This document shows positions 36,243 through 46,110 of a stretch of 64,000 bases of DNA, piece after piece (the first letter of the stretch is position 1; every line of letters starts with the position of its first letter). The position numbers were made by a program, and so were the translations under genes. Under the pieces are notes generated by a model. That model ran no database searches, was not told the origin of the DNA, and worked only from the letters and a program-made list of their open reading frames with translations. This DNA is from Streptococcus porcinus (GTDB taxonomy: Bacteria > Bacillota > Bacilli > Lactobacillales > Streptococcaceae), in the NCBI RefSeq assembly GCF_901542335.1, contig NZ_LR594036.1:1922001-1986000 (forward strand), given 5' to 3'.

Positions 36243-36356
36243 AACTATTTTCACAAACTAAAAAATCCACTTAAATCCTGATAACACTGGGTTTCTTGAA
36301 AGTGTTTTCACTGTTATATAGCATTTGTCCCTCAACTATTTTCACAAACTAAAAAA
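36243..36356. repeat. 23-bp direct repeat and cre-like dyad upstream of gap
   Basis: An identical 23-base sequence occurs at 36243-36265 and 36334-36356, 91 bases apart; both contain TTTTCACAAACT, which read leftward holds TTGTGA-like Rex half-sites. Between them, 36297-36310 reads TGAAAGTGTTTTCA, a near-perfect dyad differing from cre at the central CG. These are likely control sites of gap; the regulators are inferred. Confidence 0.55.
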
Positions 36357-36385
36357 GAAGCCAAGGTGTCTCCCTCAGCTTCTTT
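36349..36385 (-). terminator. Terminator of the str operon (after fusA)
   Basis: AAAGAAGC and GCTTCTTT form the stem base with an imperfect middle, followed leftward by a T-run. The distal member of the 23-bp repeat overlaps it. Confidence 0.7.
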
Positions 36386-36393
36386 ATCAGTGA

Positions 36394-38472
36394 TTATTCA
36401 CCGTGATTTTTTTTGATAATTTCTTCTTGTACAGATTTTGGAACATCTTCGTAATGATCAAATACCATCATGAATGTACCACGTCCTTGGGTAGCAGAAC
36501 GAAGGATTGTTGCATATCCAAACATTTCAGCAAGTGGAACATATGCACGGACAACTTGAACATTACCACGAGCTTCCATACCATCAACACGTCCACGACG
36601 AGCTGTAACGTGTCCCATAACGTCTCCTAGGTTATCTTCAGGAGCTGTAATGGTAACAAGCATCATAGGTTCTAGAATTGCTGGTTGAGCTGATTTAGCT
36701 GCTTCTTTAAGTGCAAGTGATGCTGCAATCTTGAAGGCAGTTTCTGATGAATCGACATCGTGGTATGAACCATCGTAAAGTTTAGCTTTTACGTCAACCA
36801 ATGGGTATCCAGCAAGGACACCATTTGCCATTGATTCAACAAGCCCTTTTTCTACAGCTGGGATAAATTCACGTGGAACCACACCACCAACGATAGCATT
36901 TTCAAACTCAAATCCTTTACCTTCTTCATTTGGTGTAAATTCGATCCAAACATCACCGAATTGACCCTTACCACCAGATTGGCGTTTGAAGAATCCACGA
37001 GCTTGAGTTGAAGCACGGAATGTTTCACGGTAAGATACTTGAGGTGCACCTACATTTGCTTCCACCTTAAATTCACGTTTCATACGGTCAACGAGAACGT
37101 CTAAGTGAAGCTCACCCATACCAGCGATAACTGTTTCACCAGTTTCAACGTTTGTTTCAACACGGAAAGTAGGATCTTCTTCAGCAAGTTTTTGAAGAGC
37201 AACACCCATTTTATCTTGGTCAGCTTTTGATTTAGGCTCTACCATCAATTGAATAACTGGTTCTGGAACATCAATTGACTCAAGGATAACTTTAGCTTTT
37301 TCATCAGTCAATGAATCACCAGTTGTAGTGTTTTTCAAACCAACTGCAGCAGCGATATCTCCAGCATACACTTTTTCAATTTCTTTACGAGTGTTTGCGT
37401 GCATTTGAAGGATACGACCGATACGTTCACGTTTATTTTTTGAAGTGTTCATTACGTATGAACCACTTTCAAGGATACCAGAGTAAACACGGAAGAAGGT
37501 TAAACGACCTACAAATGGGTCAGTCATAATCTTGAAGGCAAGAGCTGCAAACGGCTCTTCATCAGATGCTGGACGTGTTTCTTCTTCGTCTGTGTCTGGA
37601 TTAACACCTTTGATTGCAGGGATATCAAGCGGGCTTGGAAGGTAGTCAATAACAGCATCAAGCATTAATTGAACACCTTTATTTTTGAAAGCTGAACCAC
37701 AAAGAACTGGGAAGAATTCAACATTGATAGTAGCCTTACGGATACCTTCAACAAGTTCTTCATTAGTGATTTCTTCACCTTCAAGGTACTTCATCATTAA
37801 TTCTTCATCAGTTTCTGCAACTGCTTCAATTAATTTTTCACGGTATTCATTTGCTTGGTCTACATATTCTGCAGGAATTTCTTCCTCACGGATATCTGTA
37901 CCTAAATCGTTAGTATAGATTTCGGCTTTCATTTTGATTAAGTCGATGATACCAGAGAAGTCATCTTCAGAACCAATTGGTAATTGAATTGGATGAGCAT
38001 TAGCTTGAAGACGATCATGAAGTGTGCTTACTGAGTAAAGGAAGTCAGCACCGATTTTATCCATTTTGTTAGCAAAAACGATACGTGGAACTTTGTACTC
38101 AGTTGCTTGACGCCAAACTGTTTCGGTTTGAGGTTCAACACCTGATTGTGCATCAAGAACGGTAACTGCTCCATCAAGTACACGAAGTGAACGTTGAACT
38201 TCAATTGTGAAGTCTACGTGCCCTGGTGTGTCAATGATATTAACGCGGTGACCGTCCCATTGTGCAGTCGTCGCAGCAGATGTGATTGTAATACCACGTT
38301 CTTGTTCCTGCTCCATCCAGTCCATTTGTGATGCACCTTCGTGAGTTTCACCAATTTTATGGATTTTACCAGTATAGTAAAGAATACGCTCTGTTGTAGT
38401 TGTTTTACCGGCATCAACGTGAGCCATGATACCAATATTACGAGTTTTTGCTAGTGAAAATTCGCGAGCCAT
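36394..38472 (-). CDS. fusA: Elongation factor G
   Basis: 692-residue translocation GTPase. The G1 motif AHVDAGKTT is at about residues 17-25, with DTPGHVDF and [10 protein letters not shown] for G3 and G4, and the domain IV/V sequence [29 protein letters not shown] (read in pieces). Third gene of rpsL-rpsG-fusA. Confidence 0.98.
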   Translation of the reverse strand: MAREFSLAKTRNIGIMAHVDAGKTTTTERILYYTGKIHKIGETHEGASQMDWMEQEQERGITITSAATTAQWDGHRVNIIDTPGHVDFTIEVQRSLRVLDGAVTVLDAQSGVEPQTETVWRQATEYKVPRIVFANKMDKIGADFLYSVSTLHDRLQANAHPIQLPIGSEDDFSGIIDLIKMKAEIYTNDLGTDIREEEIPAEYVDQANEYREKLIEAVAETDEELMMKYLEGEEITNEELVEGIRKATINVEFFPVLCGSAFKNKGVQLMLDAVIDYLPSPLDIPAIKGVNPDTDEEETRPASDEEPFAALAFKIMTDPFVGRLTFFRVYSGILESGSYVMNTSKNKRERIGRILQMHANTRKEIEKVYAGDIAAAVGLKNTTTGDSLTDEKAKVILESIDVPEPVIQLMVEPKSKADQDKMGVALQKLAEEDPTFRVETNVETGETVIAGMGELHLDVLVDRMKREFKVEANVGAPQVSYRETFRASTQARGFFKRQSGGKGQFGDVWIEFTPNEEGKGFEFENAIVGGVVPREFIPAVEKGLVESMANGVLAGYPLVDVKAKLYDGSYHDVDSSETAFKIAASLALKEAAKSAQPAILEPMMLVTITAPEDNLGDVMGHVTARRGRVDGMEARGNVQVVRAYVPLAEMFGYATILRSATQGRGTFMMVFDHYEDVPKSVQEEIIKKNHGE

Positions 38473-38524
38473 TAGGTTTTTTCTCCTATATTTTTTTTGA
38501 TAAGTTCATTATATCATGATTTAT

Positions 38525-38604
38525 AAAAAACGGATAGGCAGGACCTACCCGTTAACAAGATTATTAAACTTTGATGTTGTCTTAACTCAATTTTTAAAAA
38601 TTGA
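38525..38604 (-). terminator. Hairpins between rpsG and fusA
   Basis: The 138-base gap holds a perfect palindrome TCAATTTTTAAAAATTGA (38587-38604) and a terminator-like hairpin (AACGGGTAGG/CCTATCCGTT with one mismatch, 38525-38553) followed leftward by six T. Partial termination would lower fusA relative to the ribosomal proteins, or the first hairpin may be a processing site. Confidence 0.6.
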
Positions 38605-38610
38605 ATTATC

Positions 38611-39081
38611 TTACCAACGGAAGTGTGCAAAGGCACGGTTAGCTTCAGCCATTTTGTGAGTATCTTCACGTTTCTTAACTGACGCACCTGTGTTGTTAGC
38701 GGCATCCATGATTTCTTTTGCAAGACGTTCTTTCATAGTGTGTTCACCACGAGCACGTGATGCGTTAACCAACCAACGAAGACCCAAAGTTGTACGACGT
38801 TCTGGACGAACTTCAACTGGGACTTGGTAGTTTGATCCACCAACACGACGTGCACGTACTTCAAGTACAGGCATGATATTTTCCATTGCTGTTTCAAAAA
38901 CTTCTAAAGCATCATTTCCTGTTGCTTCTTTAATTGTTGCAAAAGCATCGTATACGATAGTAGCAGCTGTACCACGTTTACCATCAAGCATAACACGGTT
39001 GATAAGACGTGTTACAATTTTTGAATGATATAATGGATCTGGTAATACTTCACGCTTAGGCGCTTGATTTTTACGACTCAT
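38611..39081 (-). CDS. rpsG: 30S ribosomal protein S7
   Basis: 156-residue S7, primary binder of the 3' major domain of 16S rRNA ([18 protein letters not shown] start; [19 protein letters not shown] segment). In the str operon between rpsL and fusA. Confidence 0.98.
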   Translation of the reverse strand: MSRKNQAPKREVLPDPLYHSKIVTRLINRVMLDGKRGTAATIVYDAFATIKEATGNDALEVFETAMENIMPVLEVRARRVGGSNYQVPVEVRPERRTTLGLRWLVNASRARGEHTMKERLAKEIMDAANNTGASVKKREDTHKMAEANRAFAHFRW

Positions 39082-39101
39082 TGATTCTTATCCCCCTTCT
39101 A

Positions 39102-39515
39102 TTATCCTTTTGGACGTTTAGCACCGTATTTAGAACGGCCTTGTTTACGATCAGCAACACCTGCAGTATCAAGTGCACCACGAACGATATGGTAACGTAC
39201 CCCTGGAAGGTCTTTTACACGTCCACCACGAATAAGAACAACACTGTGTTCTTGCAAGTTGTGTCCAATACCTGGGATGTATGCTGTCACTTCGATAAGG
39301 TTGCTCAAACGTACACGAGCGAATTTACGAAGGGCTGAGTTAGGTTTTTTAGGTGTCATTGTTCCAACACGTGTTGCAACTCCACGTTTTTGTGGGGCAG
39401 ACATTTTAGTGTGAACTTTTTTATGACTGTTGTAACCAATGTTCAAAGCTGGTGAATCTGATTTTTCAATTTTAGATTTACGTGGTTTACGTACCAACTG
39501 GTTAATTGTAGGCAT
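39102..39515 (-). CDS. rpsL: 30S ribosomal protein S12
   Basis: 137-residue S12. The decoding-site segments [11 protein letters not shown] and [13 protein letters not shown] keep the Lys residues of the streptomycin-sensitive form, so no resistance substitution is seen. First gene of the str operon. Confidence 0.98.
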   Translation of the reverse strand: MPTINQLVRKPRKSKIEKSDSPALNIGYNSHKKVHTKMSAPQKRGVATRVGTMTPKKPNSALRKFARVRLSNLIEVTAYIPGIGHNLQEHSVVLIRGGRVKDLPGVRYHIVRGALDTAGVADRKQGRSKYGAKRPKG

Positions 39516-39634
39516 CTACATTCTCCTGTGTTTTTTATTTTTGGTTGATTTAGCACTTGGTGACAGCCTAAATCCGGGTGTACTTTTGCAACAATTGTCA
39601 GCACGTCTCTGTACACTTTTGAGAGACCAAAAGT

Positions 39635-39680
39635 AAAAAGTACCGTCTACTATAGTAACATGGACGGTACTTTTTGTCAA
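39635..39680 (-). promoter_or_regulatory. str operon promoter embedded in a 13-bp terminator-like hairpin
   Basis: Read leftward, TTGACA (39675-39680) and TACTAT (39652-39657) have a 17-base spacer. The same bases lie in a perfect 13-bp inverted repeat, AAAAAGTACCGTC (39635-39647) and GACGGTACTTTTT (39663-39675), 25 bases after the surface-protein gene and followed by a T-rich stretch. The hairpin likely terminates that gene while its DNA carries the rpsL promoter. Confidence 0.6.
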
Positions 39681-39699
39681 ACTGATTTGTTAGATTTTC

Positions 39700-42303
39700 T
39701 TATTTTTTACTACCTTTACGAAGCTTATATCCAGTTAAACCAGCAGCTGCCAACATAACTACTCCCGCACGGATAGCACGTTTTGTGCTTTCATCACTTG
39801 ATGTTGCAATATTACCTGCTGTTGTTGAACCAGCCACATATTCTTTTTGGCTAGATTTATTATTTTTAGTCACGCTCTCAGCGACTTTTCCAACAACACT
39901 TTGATTGCCAGCAACGCCTGGAACAATCGTAATAGCTTCTTTTGCAACGGTAGTTGCATTTGAAACAATTGCTTGACCTGTTTTAGCAACAAAGTTTGAA
40001 GTAGTTTCTTCAACTCTAGATACAACATCTGCAAGGAGACCAGCTGGAGTAAGAACACTGTTTGAATCAGACTTAAACTCTTTTGCCATTATCATCGCTT
40101 CATCTGCAAGCTGTTTCTTAAGGTGTTCTTTTAAAGCAAAGACATGACGACTTGTGGTATGAATCTCTGTTTCAAGTTTATCTTTTAAGGAAGTCAACTC
40201 TACTAACTGTTTATTCTTTTCAGCTAATGACGCTGTAGTTTGTTTCAAACCATTCTGTGCAGCATTAAACCTTTGTTTAGCCAGCTCCTTACGGTTTGGA
40301 TCTAAGTTTAAGTCTAACGCTTTTTTAAGTTCAACTTTTTTACCAACTAGAGATGTAACTTGAGCCTTAAGCGCTTTTTGCTTTGCTTCAAGCCTATGAA
40401 GATCAACTTTTTTATTTGAGAGATGTCCTAGAGCCTTGTCCAGTTTAGCTTTAATATCAACATGGTTCTCTTGCGCTACTTTAAGTTGCTTACTCAATTC
40501 ATCTTTAGACTGATTGAGTTTTGTTAACTGTGCTGATAATGATGCTGATAAGGCTTTTGCCGCAGTCAATTGGGATTTTTTAAGGTTAACTTGATTTTGC
40601 GCTGCTTTGACTGGAGCTTCAGATGAAACTTGCGCTAGTCGCCCTTTAAGTGAATTAATCTTGCTCGTAATGTTTGCAATGCTTGTTTTTAAAGACGAAA
40701 CTTTTGCCGCATCAATAGCTACTATGCTAGATCCAGAAACCAGTTTTTGGTTAAACAGGCTAGCGTTGCGAATATTTGTCGCTGGGAAAACAACAAAGTG
40801 AGTTCCTAGACCAGCTACCGTCTCCGTAGAAACTCCGAGATGTACTGTAGCACGTGGGTTGGTTTTATCTACCCTAAGAAGGTTAACTGTATGACCAAAA
40901 GTATTCCCATGCAGGTGGTCAGTGAAAAGCATGTACTTGATAGTATTATAAATGCTACGTTTGATGCCATTGACAGTATGAACATCATTAAAGAAACCAA
41001 TATCCTCATACATATTATCATCATTTGGAATCAGTCCAACACTTGTTGCTGCCCGTTCAATCAAGGTTTTATCGTGTGGGCCCACTCCATAGTGGCCTGC
41101 TACACCCGGTTGCCCATAACTAAAGGAGGGCACCTTTGTTCCGTGAGTTGCTTTATAAGAAGTTGTTAGCGTTCGTACAAATGCTTGTGCCCCCTCAGAA
41201 ACAACGACTGGAGGTAAACCAAGTTGTTGGCGAACAGAATTAATCATTGCAGCTGCAAAGAGTGCTAGTTCATTTTGAACTTCTGGTGTTAACTTGTCTG
41301 GATTAACAAAACGGTTCAAATCCTTAGCAATATCAACATAGTGATTCATTGAAGCCCCAGGGCTTGCTTTTGCAACCAGTGTTGACTTCATAGAGTTATA
41401 GGCATTAACATATGACTGACTACCAATATAGCCACTTGATACTAATTTTTTAACTTCAGCAATAGGGAAGCCCGTTGGAGCAACCATCTTATTTGCTCCT
41501 AGAATATTAACTGTTGTATTTCCAGTAGTAGATTGAACCTTCGCCAATTCTGCTTTTTTACTTTCAAGGCTCTTTTGATTGGAAGCCAGTTCATTTGAAA
41601 GTTGCGTTTTTGTAGCACTAGTAACAGTTGTTAAATTATTCTGTGCTTTAGCTAAATCAGCAGTGGCAGTTTGAACTGCTTTAGTGGCATTTTCTGCTTG
41701 TGTCGCAATAGTTTTAGGTTTATTAACCAAGTTATTTAAATCAGTTACTTGTTTTTTAGCTACCGCAGCTCTCTCTACTAATCTCTTTGCTTCATTAGTG
41801 GCAGCAGTTACTTCGGAAGTTTGAGCATTAACTTGCTTTGCGATTTGCGTTTCAGTAGCCTGAGCAACCTGAATTTGACTTTCAGTCTTCGAAATTTCTT
41901 CTTTATGCTTATCTACTAGTGCCTTAAATTCTGTTTCTGAAGCATTCGACACTGTTTCAAGAGTTTGCTTTGCCTTTGTAAGCTCTTCTTCTTTAGCTTG
42001 ACGATCTGCCTCTAAGGCTGCAATCTGTTCATTGGTAGTTTTGATATCTGTATTAACAGAATCCAACTCTGAACTTTGCTTTTCAAGCTTAGCTTCTTTG
42101 GCATCAAGACTTTTTTTCGTCTCCTCCGCTGTTGCTTTAGGTGAGCTAGGATCACTAGCACCAGTATTAGGAGAAGCCTGATCAGTATATTCTTCTGCCT
42201 TTACCTGTTGTTGCACGCCAACACTAGCCCCTAACAAGGCCAAAGTCGATGTTAAAGCAATGGTATTTTTGAGTTGTTTGCTCTTATTTGTTTCAAATTC
42301 CAT
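39700..42303 (-). CDS. Large coiled-coil surface protein of the SEC10/PgrA family with a CAP-like domain
   Basis: 867 residues. A signal peptide (about 1-37, ending VKAEE) is followed by a long coiled coil (about 60-260), a CAP/SCP-like domain (about 320-510; ALFAAAMINSVRQQLGLPPVVVS, then TSYKATHGT and GHTVNLLRV), a second coiled coil (about 530-770) and a C-terminal hydrophobic segment AGVVMLAAAGLTGY with a basic tail. No LPXTG motif is visible before that segment, so it is probably membrane- and not sortase-anchored. Relatives are called surface exclusion proteins; the function here is unknown. The ATG at 42303 follows AAAGGAAA, 22 bases after purR, so the two may be co-transcribed. Confidence 0.85.
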   Translation of the reverse strand: MEFETNKSKQLKNTIALTSTLALLGASVGVQQQVKAEEYTDQASPNTGASDPSSPKATAEETKKSLDAKEAKLEKQSSELDSVNTDIKTTNEQIAALEADRQAKEEELTKAKQTLETVSNASETEFKALVDKHKEEISKTESQIQVAQATETQIAKQVNAQTSEVTAATNEAKRLVERAAVAKKQVTDLNNLVNKPKTIATQAENATKAVQTATADLAKAQNNLTTVTSATKTQLSNELASNQKSLESKKAELAKVQSTTGNTTVNILGANKMVAPTGFPIAEVKKLVSSGYIGSQSYVNAYNSMKSTLVAKASPGASMNHYVDIAKDLNRFVNPDKLTPEVQNELALFAAAMINSVRQQLGLPPVVVSEGAQAFVRTLTTSYKATHGTKVPSFSYGQPGVAGHYGVGPHDKTLIERAATSVGLIPNDDNMYEDIGFFNDVHTVNGIKRSIYNTIKYMLFTDHLHGNTFGHTVNLLRVDKTNPRATVHLGVSTETVAGLGTHFVVFPATNIRNASLFNQKLVSGSSIVAIDAAKVSSLKTSIANITSKINSLKGRLAQVSSEAPVKAAQNQVNLKKSQLTAAKALSASLSAQLTKLNQSKDELSKQLKVAQENHVDIKAKLDKALGHLSNKKVDLHRLEAKQKALKAQVTSLVGKKVELKKALDLNLDPNRKELAKQRFNAAQNGLKQTTASLAEKNKQLVELTSLKDKLETEIHTTSRHVFALKEHLKKQLADEAMIMAKEFKSDSNSVLTPAGLLADVVSRVEETTSNFVAKTGQAIVSNATTVAKEAITIVPGVAGNQSVVGKVAESVTKNNKSSQKEYVAGSTTAGNIATSSDESTKRAIRAGVVMLAAAGLTGYKLRKGSKK

Positions 42304-42325
42304 TTTATTTCCTTTTCTCTCTTCG

Positions 42326-43141
42326 TCAATCATTAAAAATATTCCCCACTTCAACAACGACTTTATTATTCTTTACATCAATCTCTGAAACTTTCAGAAG
42401 TGACTTGTAAATCATGTCTTCGCGCTCTTCTTTAGCATTCTCTGCAAAGACCGCTACTCCCACCAAATGACTATCAAACTCAGATAGCAAGCTAATCATT
42501 CCTGTGATGGTTCCTCCACCTTTAAGGAAGTCATCTACAATAAGTACCCTACTATTTGGTCGTAAACTACGTTTTGATAAAAACATTTTTTCAATACGGT
42601 CGCTAGAAGCACTAGCATAGTTAACAGATACTGTTGATCCTTCGGTAATTTTTAAATCGCGTCTAACGATAACAAAGGGGACATTTAAAATATTGGCAAC
42701 TGCATTAGCCAAAGGAACCCCTTTTGTAGCAACTGTCATAACAGCATCTATTTTTTGTCCTTTGAAGGCATTGGCAATAATTCGCCCAATATTTTGTAAA
42801 ATTTTTGGTGTACTTAAAAGGTCAGATAGATAAATGTAACCACCTGGTAAAATACGGTTATTTTCCGAAAGGCGTTGACATAAATCTTGGACAATAGCCC
42901 TAGCTTCTTCTTCTGAGATGCTTGGCGTAAAAATAACACCTCCACTAGCTCCCGTCAAGGTTTCAATTTCACCGATATTTGACTCTTCAAATGCTTTTTT
43001 GATAATTGCAATATCTTCTGAGATAGAAGATTTTGCGGCTTCATATTTTGTTGCAAATGTGTTTAAACTAGTTAATTTATAGGGATTGTTAATCAGGTAA
43101 TTTGAGATAACAACCATTCTTTCGCTACGTCTTAATTTCAT
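42326..43141 (-). CDS. purR: Purine operon regulator PurR
   Basis: 271-residue Gram-positive PurR: an N-terminal winged helix (1-70) and a type-I phosphoribosyltransferase domain with the PRPP loop VLIVDDFLKGGGTI (about 205-218). In streptococci it represses or activates purine genes through PurBoxes in response to PRPP. It lies directly upstream of the surface-protein gene. Confidence 0.95.
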   Translation of the reverse strand: MKLRRSERMVVISNYLINNPYKLTSLNTFATKYEAAKSSISEDIAIIKKAFEESNIGEIETLTGASGGVIFTPSISEEEARAIVQDLCQRLSENNRILPGGYIYLSDLLSTPKILQNIGRIIANAFKGQKIDAVMTVATKGVPLANAVANILNVPFVIVRRDLKITEGSTVSVNYASASSDRIEKMFLSKRSLRPNSRVLIVDDFLKGGGTITGMISLLSEFDSHLVGVAVFAENAKEEREDMIYKSLLKVSEIDVKNNKVVVEVGNIFND

Positions 43142-43188
43142 TCTGACCCCATAATAATGTACTTTAGAAAAATTATATCATAAAGGCA

Positions 43189-43229
43189 AAAAAAAGACGA
43201 ACGTTCGCAACTGCGACAAATCGCCTTTT
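43189..43229 (-). terminator. Imperfect terminator between purR and yhaM
   Basis: Read leftward, a long interrupted stem built on AGGCGA...TCGCA and TGCGA...TTCGTCT is followed by eight or more T. It overlaps the palindrome CGAACGTTCG. Confidence 0.55.
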
Positions 43230-43276
43230 TAAGCTATTCTCGGACTTTTGATAATAATTTAACCAAAATGTAACAT

Positions 43277-44215
43277 TTAGTACTTCGGTTTGTAAAATGA
43301 GCGGTTGTCCATCGCAAAAATCCGACTTGTCATCTCGCCTTCTCCGACACGATTCAGAGCTGTTAACATCATCATCATATTGGCATCAATATTGTCAATC
43401 ATGTGCAACATTTCAGCTTCCATGATTCTGGGACGAACTGGGCTACCATACTCCAGTTGACCATGATGACTCAAAATCAAATGTCTAAGGACAGTAACTT
43501 CTTCTTTCGTATCATCAATTTGCAGTTCATTTATGACCTTTGTGATTTCTTCATTAATTAAAGAAATGTGGCCAATTAAGTTTCCTCGAACAGTATATTC
43601 TGTATGATCTGGACCTGTCAACTCTAATACTTTTGCTAAGTCATGAAGCATTATTCCAGAAAAAAGTAGACTCTTATTTAGTTCGGGATAAATATCCCCA
43701 ATACTATCTGCTAAACGAACCATAGTTGCAGTATGATAAGCTAGGCCTGATTCAAAAGCATGATGATTGGTTTTGGCAGCTGGATAAGTATAAAATTCCT
43801 TGTCAAATTTTCGATAAAGCGCCCTAACAATCCTTTGCCAAGTTGCGTTTTCAATTTTAAAAAGCATTTGTTCTAAGTAATCGCGAACATCATCAACACT
43901 CACTGGAGCCTTCTCTCTAAATTCACGTGGATCATTTGGCTCCCCTTCTCTTGTATTACGGAGGGTAATCTGGTTAACCTGAGGTGTTCCATTATAAACC
44001 TCTCGTCGCCCTTTCATATGAACAACCTTTCCAGCCACAAATTCCTCTACATTGTAGGGTTGTGCATCCCAAAGATTGCCTGAAATTTCACCAGAATCAT
44101 CTTGAAAAGTAAAGGAAATAAAATCCTTACCCGCCCTTGTTTTTCTTACTTCTGCTGATTTAATCAGATAAAAGCCCTCAAACAGTTGGTCTTTCTTCAT
44201 TTGGTTAATTTTCAT
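43277..44215 (-). CDS. yhaM: 3'-5' exoribonuclease YhaM
   Basis: 312-residue nuclease with an N-terminal OB-fold (about 1-95; ISFTFQDDSGEISGNLWD) and an HD domain (SGIMLHDLAKVLELT, about 185-199; LSHHGQLEYGSP, about 245-256). In S. pyogenes this enzyme trims mRNA 3' ends after terminators. It overlaps the end of the rmuC gene. Confidence 0.94.
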   Translation of the reverse strand: MKINQMKKDQLFEGFYLIKSAEVRKTRAGKDFISFTFQDDSGEISGNLWDAQPYNVEEFVAGKVVHMKGRREVYNGTPQVNQITLRNTREGEPNDPREFREKAPVSVDDVRDYLEQMLFKIENATWQRIVRALYRKFDKEFYTYPAAKTNHHAFESGLAYHTATMVRLADSIGDIYPELNKSLLFSGIMLHDLAKVLELTGPDHTEYTVRGNLIGHISLINEEITKVINELQIDDTKEEVTVLRHLILSHHGQLEYGSPVRPRIMEAEMLHMIDNIDANMMMMLTALNRVGEGEMTSRIFAMDNRSFYKPKY

Positions 44216-45476
44216 AGGTATCCTCTTCTATATCAGGTATATTAAGCAAAGCTTCAGTATCCTTATCTTGATAAGTTTCAACTTTTGTCAAAGCTCTAAC
44301 AATGGCCTTACTGCGTGTTGAAATTAAGTTGTCTAATGTTGAGTTTGCTGTCGAAATTTGTTTTTGCGCCTTGACTAAAATAGTTCCAAACTTTTCAAAC
44401 TCACTTTTAACATTGCCTAAAATTTTGCTAATATCATCAGCATTTTTTTGAATATTTAAGGTTTTAAAACCTACCGATAGAGAATTAAGCAGAGCCGATA
44501 AGGTAGATGGACCTGCCACAACGATATTATCTTCCCTTCGAAGTGCATCAAAAAAGGCTGCGCTGCGAACCACTTCTGAGTAGAGACCTTCAGTCGGTAA
44601 GAAGAGAATCCCAAAGTTGGTTGTTTCAGGTGGCTTAATGTATTTTTTGTTAACATCTTTAGCAAAACGTTTAATAGCAGCAAGTAAGGCTTTACGAGTC
44701 TGTTCAATCTGCTCTTTGTCTCCAGATTCATAGGCATCTTCTAGACGATAATAGTCTTCCAAGGGAAACTTGGAATCAATCGGCAGATAAACATACTCTC
44801 CTTCGTTTTGACCAGGAAGTTTGATGGCATACTCAACGCGTTCACTAGAGCCTTTGATGGGTGAAAACTCTTTTTCATACTGTTGAACTGTTAGAATATC
44901 TTCAATAATCTGTCCTAATTGAAGTTCCCCTAAAATACCGCGTGTTTTGGTGTTAGATAGGACTTTATTTAAGGTACCGACATCTTTAGCAACTGTGCGC
45001 ATCTCGCCTAAACCAAGATTGACATTTTCCAATTGTTTAGACACTGTTTCAAAAGAAACTTGCAGACGTTTATTTAAAGTTTCTTCTAACTTTTCCTCCA
45101 CAGTCCGACGCATCTCTTCCAAGCGTTTCTCGTTGGAGTCCTGCATTTGCTTGACGGATTGGGAAAGATTCTTGTCAATCAGTTCCAACCTCTGATCACT
45201 ACGATCACGACTCTCTGATAAATTATGATACAAAACAGTCTTTAAATCATTAAGTTGTTGATAAAGATCTGTTTGATTGCGGTTCAACAAGGAACTGACT
45301 TCAATAATCTGATTTTTACTATAACTTTCTAATTGATAAGATAATTGATCTGACAAATTATCAGCATTGTTTTCCAAAGTCTTTTGAAATTGAGCTTCTA
45401 AGGACTGAACCTTCTGATAAAGAACGACAATAATAATCCCCATAAGGATAAGTAGAATTACAATAAGAACTTCCAA
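44205..45476 (-). CDS. rmuC: DNA recombination protein RmuC homologue
   Basis: 423 residues: an N-terminal membrane helix, a long coiled coil (about 25-170) and the RmuC nuclease-like domain (TRGILGELQLGQIIEDIL; YLPIDSKFPLEDYYRLEDA; FLPTEGLYSEVV). The start is a TTG at 45476, one base after the thiamine-pyrophosphokinase stop, chosen because GGAG lies six bases upstream; no ATG fits the homology. Role in limiting recombination is from the family. Confidence 0.87.
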   Translation of the reverse strand: MEVLIVILLILMGIIIVVLYQKVQSLEAQFQKTLENNADNLSDQLSYQLESYSKNQIIEVSSLLNRNQTDLYQQLNDLKTVLYHNLSESRDRSDQRLELIDKNLSQSVKQMQDSNEKRLEEMRRTVEEKLEETLNKRLQVSFETVSKQLENVNLGLGEMRTVAKDVGTLNKVLSNTKTRGILGELQLGQIIEDILTVQQYEKEFSPIKGSSERVEYAIKLPGQNEGEYVYLPIDSKFPLEDYYRLEDAYESGDKEQIEQTRKALLAAIKRFAKDVNKKYIKPPETTNFGILFLPTEGLYSEVVRSAAFFDALRREDNIVVAGPSTLSALLNSLSVGFKTLNIQKNADDISKILGNVKSEFEKFGTILVKAQKQISTANSTLDNLISTRSKAIVRALTKVETYQDKDTEALLNIPDIEEDTYEN

Positions 45477-45477
45477 A

Positions 45478-46110
45478 TTAACTCCTGTCTCTACTTTGAA
45501 TAATAATAATATAATCAGAATCAACACTGACTTCTATTGGTTGTCCAATAAACTCATTACTAGAATAGACTTTTTTCTCAAAATAATTTGAACTAGTTAA
45601 GTCGTATTTAGCGCCTTTTATTGACAAGGGATTTTGACCTACGGCCATAAAAGAAACATAAGTCATACCCTCTACTTGATGGATGATGTGACTACCACTT
45701 GGACGAAATTGCACATGGTTTTGGTGATCAAGAAGAGTAATCTGCGATAGAAAAGGCTTTAACTCTGGATTACTAGGCAAGTAAAGATTGGATAATAAAT
45801 GATCCAATCGTCCTCCAAAGGCCCCAAAAATCGTCACCTCCGCTTCTGGATAATCTTCGAAAACTGTCTTTAAAGCTAACTCCGTATCTGTATCATTTTT
45901 TTCAGCAGGCGACTGCATGAAGTGTTTAGCCTCCCTTTTTATATTCGATAATTCCGACTCAGAAACCGAATCAAAATCACCTACTGCATAAGTTAAAGGT
46001 AAATTTTCTTCAATAACAAAAAGGCTACCACGATCAATACCACAATAGAAATCGTATTGCTTAGGAAGTGTCTCAAGGTCACCGCCAGCAACTAAGGCTA
46101 TTTTAAGCAT
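45478..46110 (-). CDS. Thiamine pyrophosphokinase
   Basis: 210-residue enzyme making thiamine diphosphate from thiamine and ATP. Motifs: FYCGIDRGSL, YAVGDFDSVSESEL and EKNDTDTELAL (Asp cluster binding Mg-ATP), then FGAFGGRLDHLLSN. It overlaps rpe by eight bases in the rsgA-rpe-TPK-rmuC-yhaM run. Confidence 0.93.
   Translation of the reverse strand: MLKIALVAGGDLETLPKQYDFYCGIDRGSLFVIEENLPLTYAVGDFDSVSESELSNIKREAKHFMQSPAEKNDTDTELALKTVFEDYPEAEVTIFGAFGGRLDHLLSNLYLPSNPELKPFLSQITLLDHQNHVQFRPSGSHIIHQVEGMTYVSFMAVGQNPLSIKGAKYDLTSSNYFEKKVYSSNEFIGQPIEVSVDSDYIIIIQSRDRS

Noticed and set aside
40840..41169. Plus-strand ORF of 109 codons
   Set aside because: Antisense to the CAP-like domain of the surface protein; no support.
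43189..43215. PurBox near purR (CGAACGTTCG palindrome)
   Set aside because: Contains the CGAAC core but misses several consensus positions and is explained by the yhaM terminator stem; not strong enough to call.
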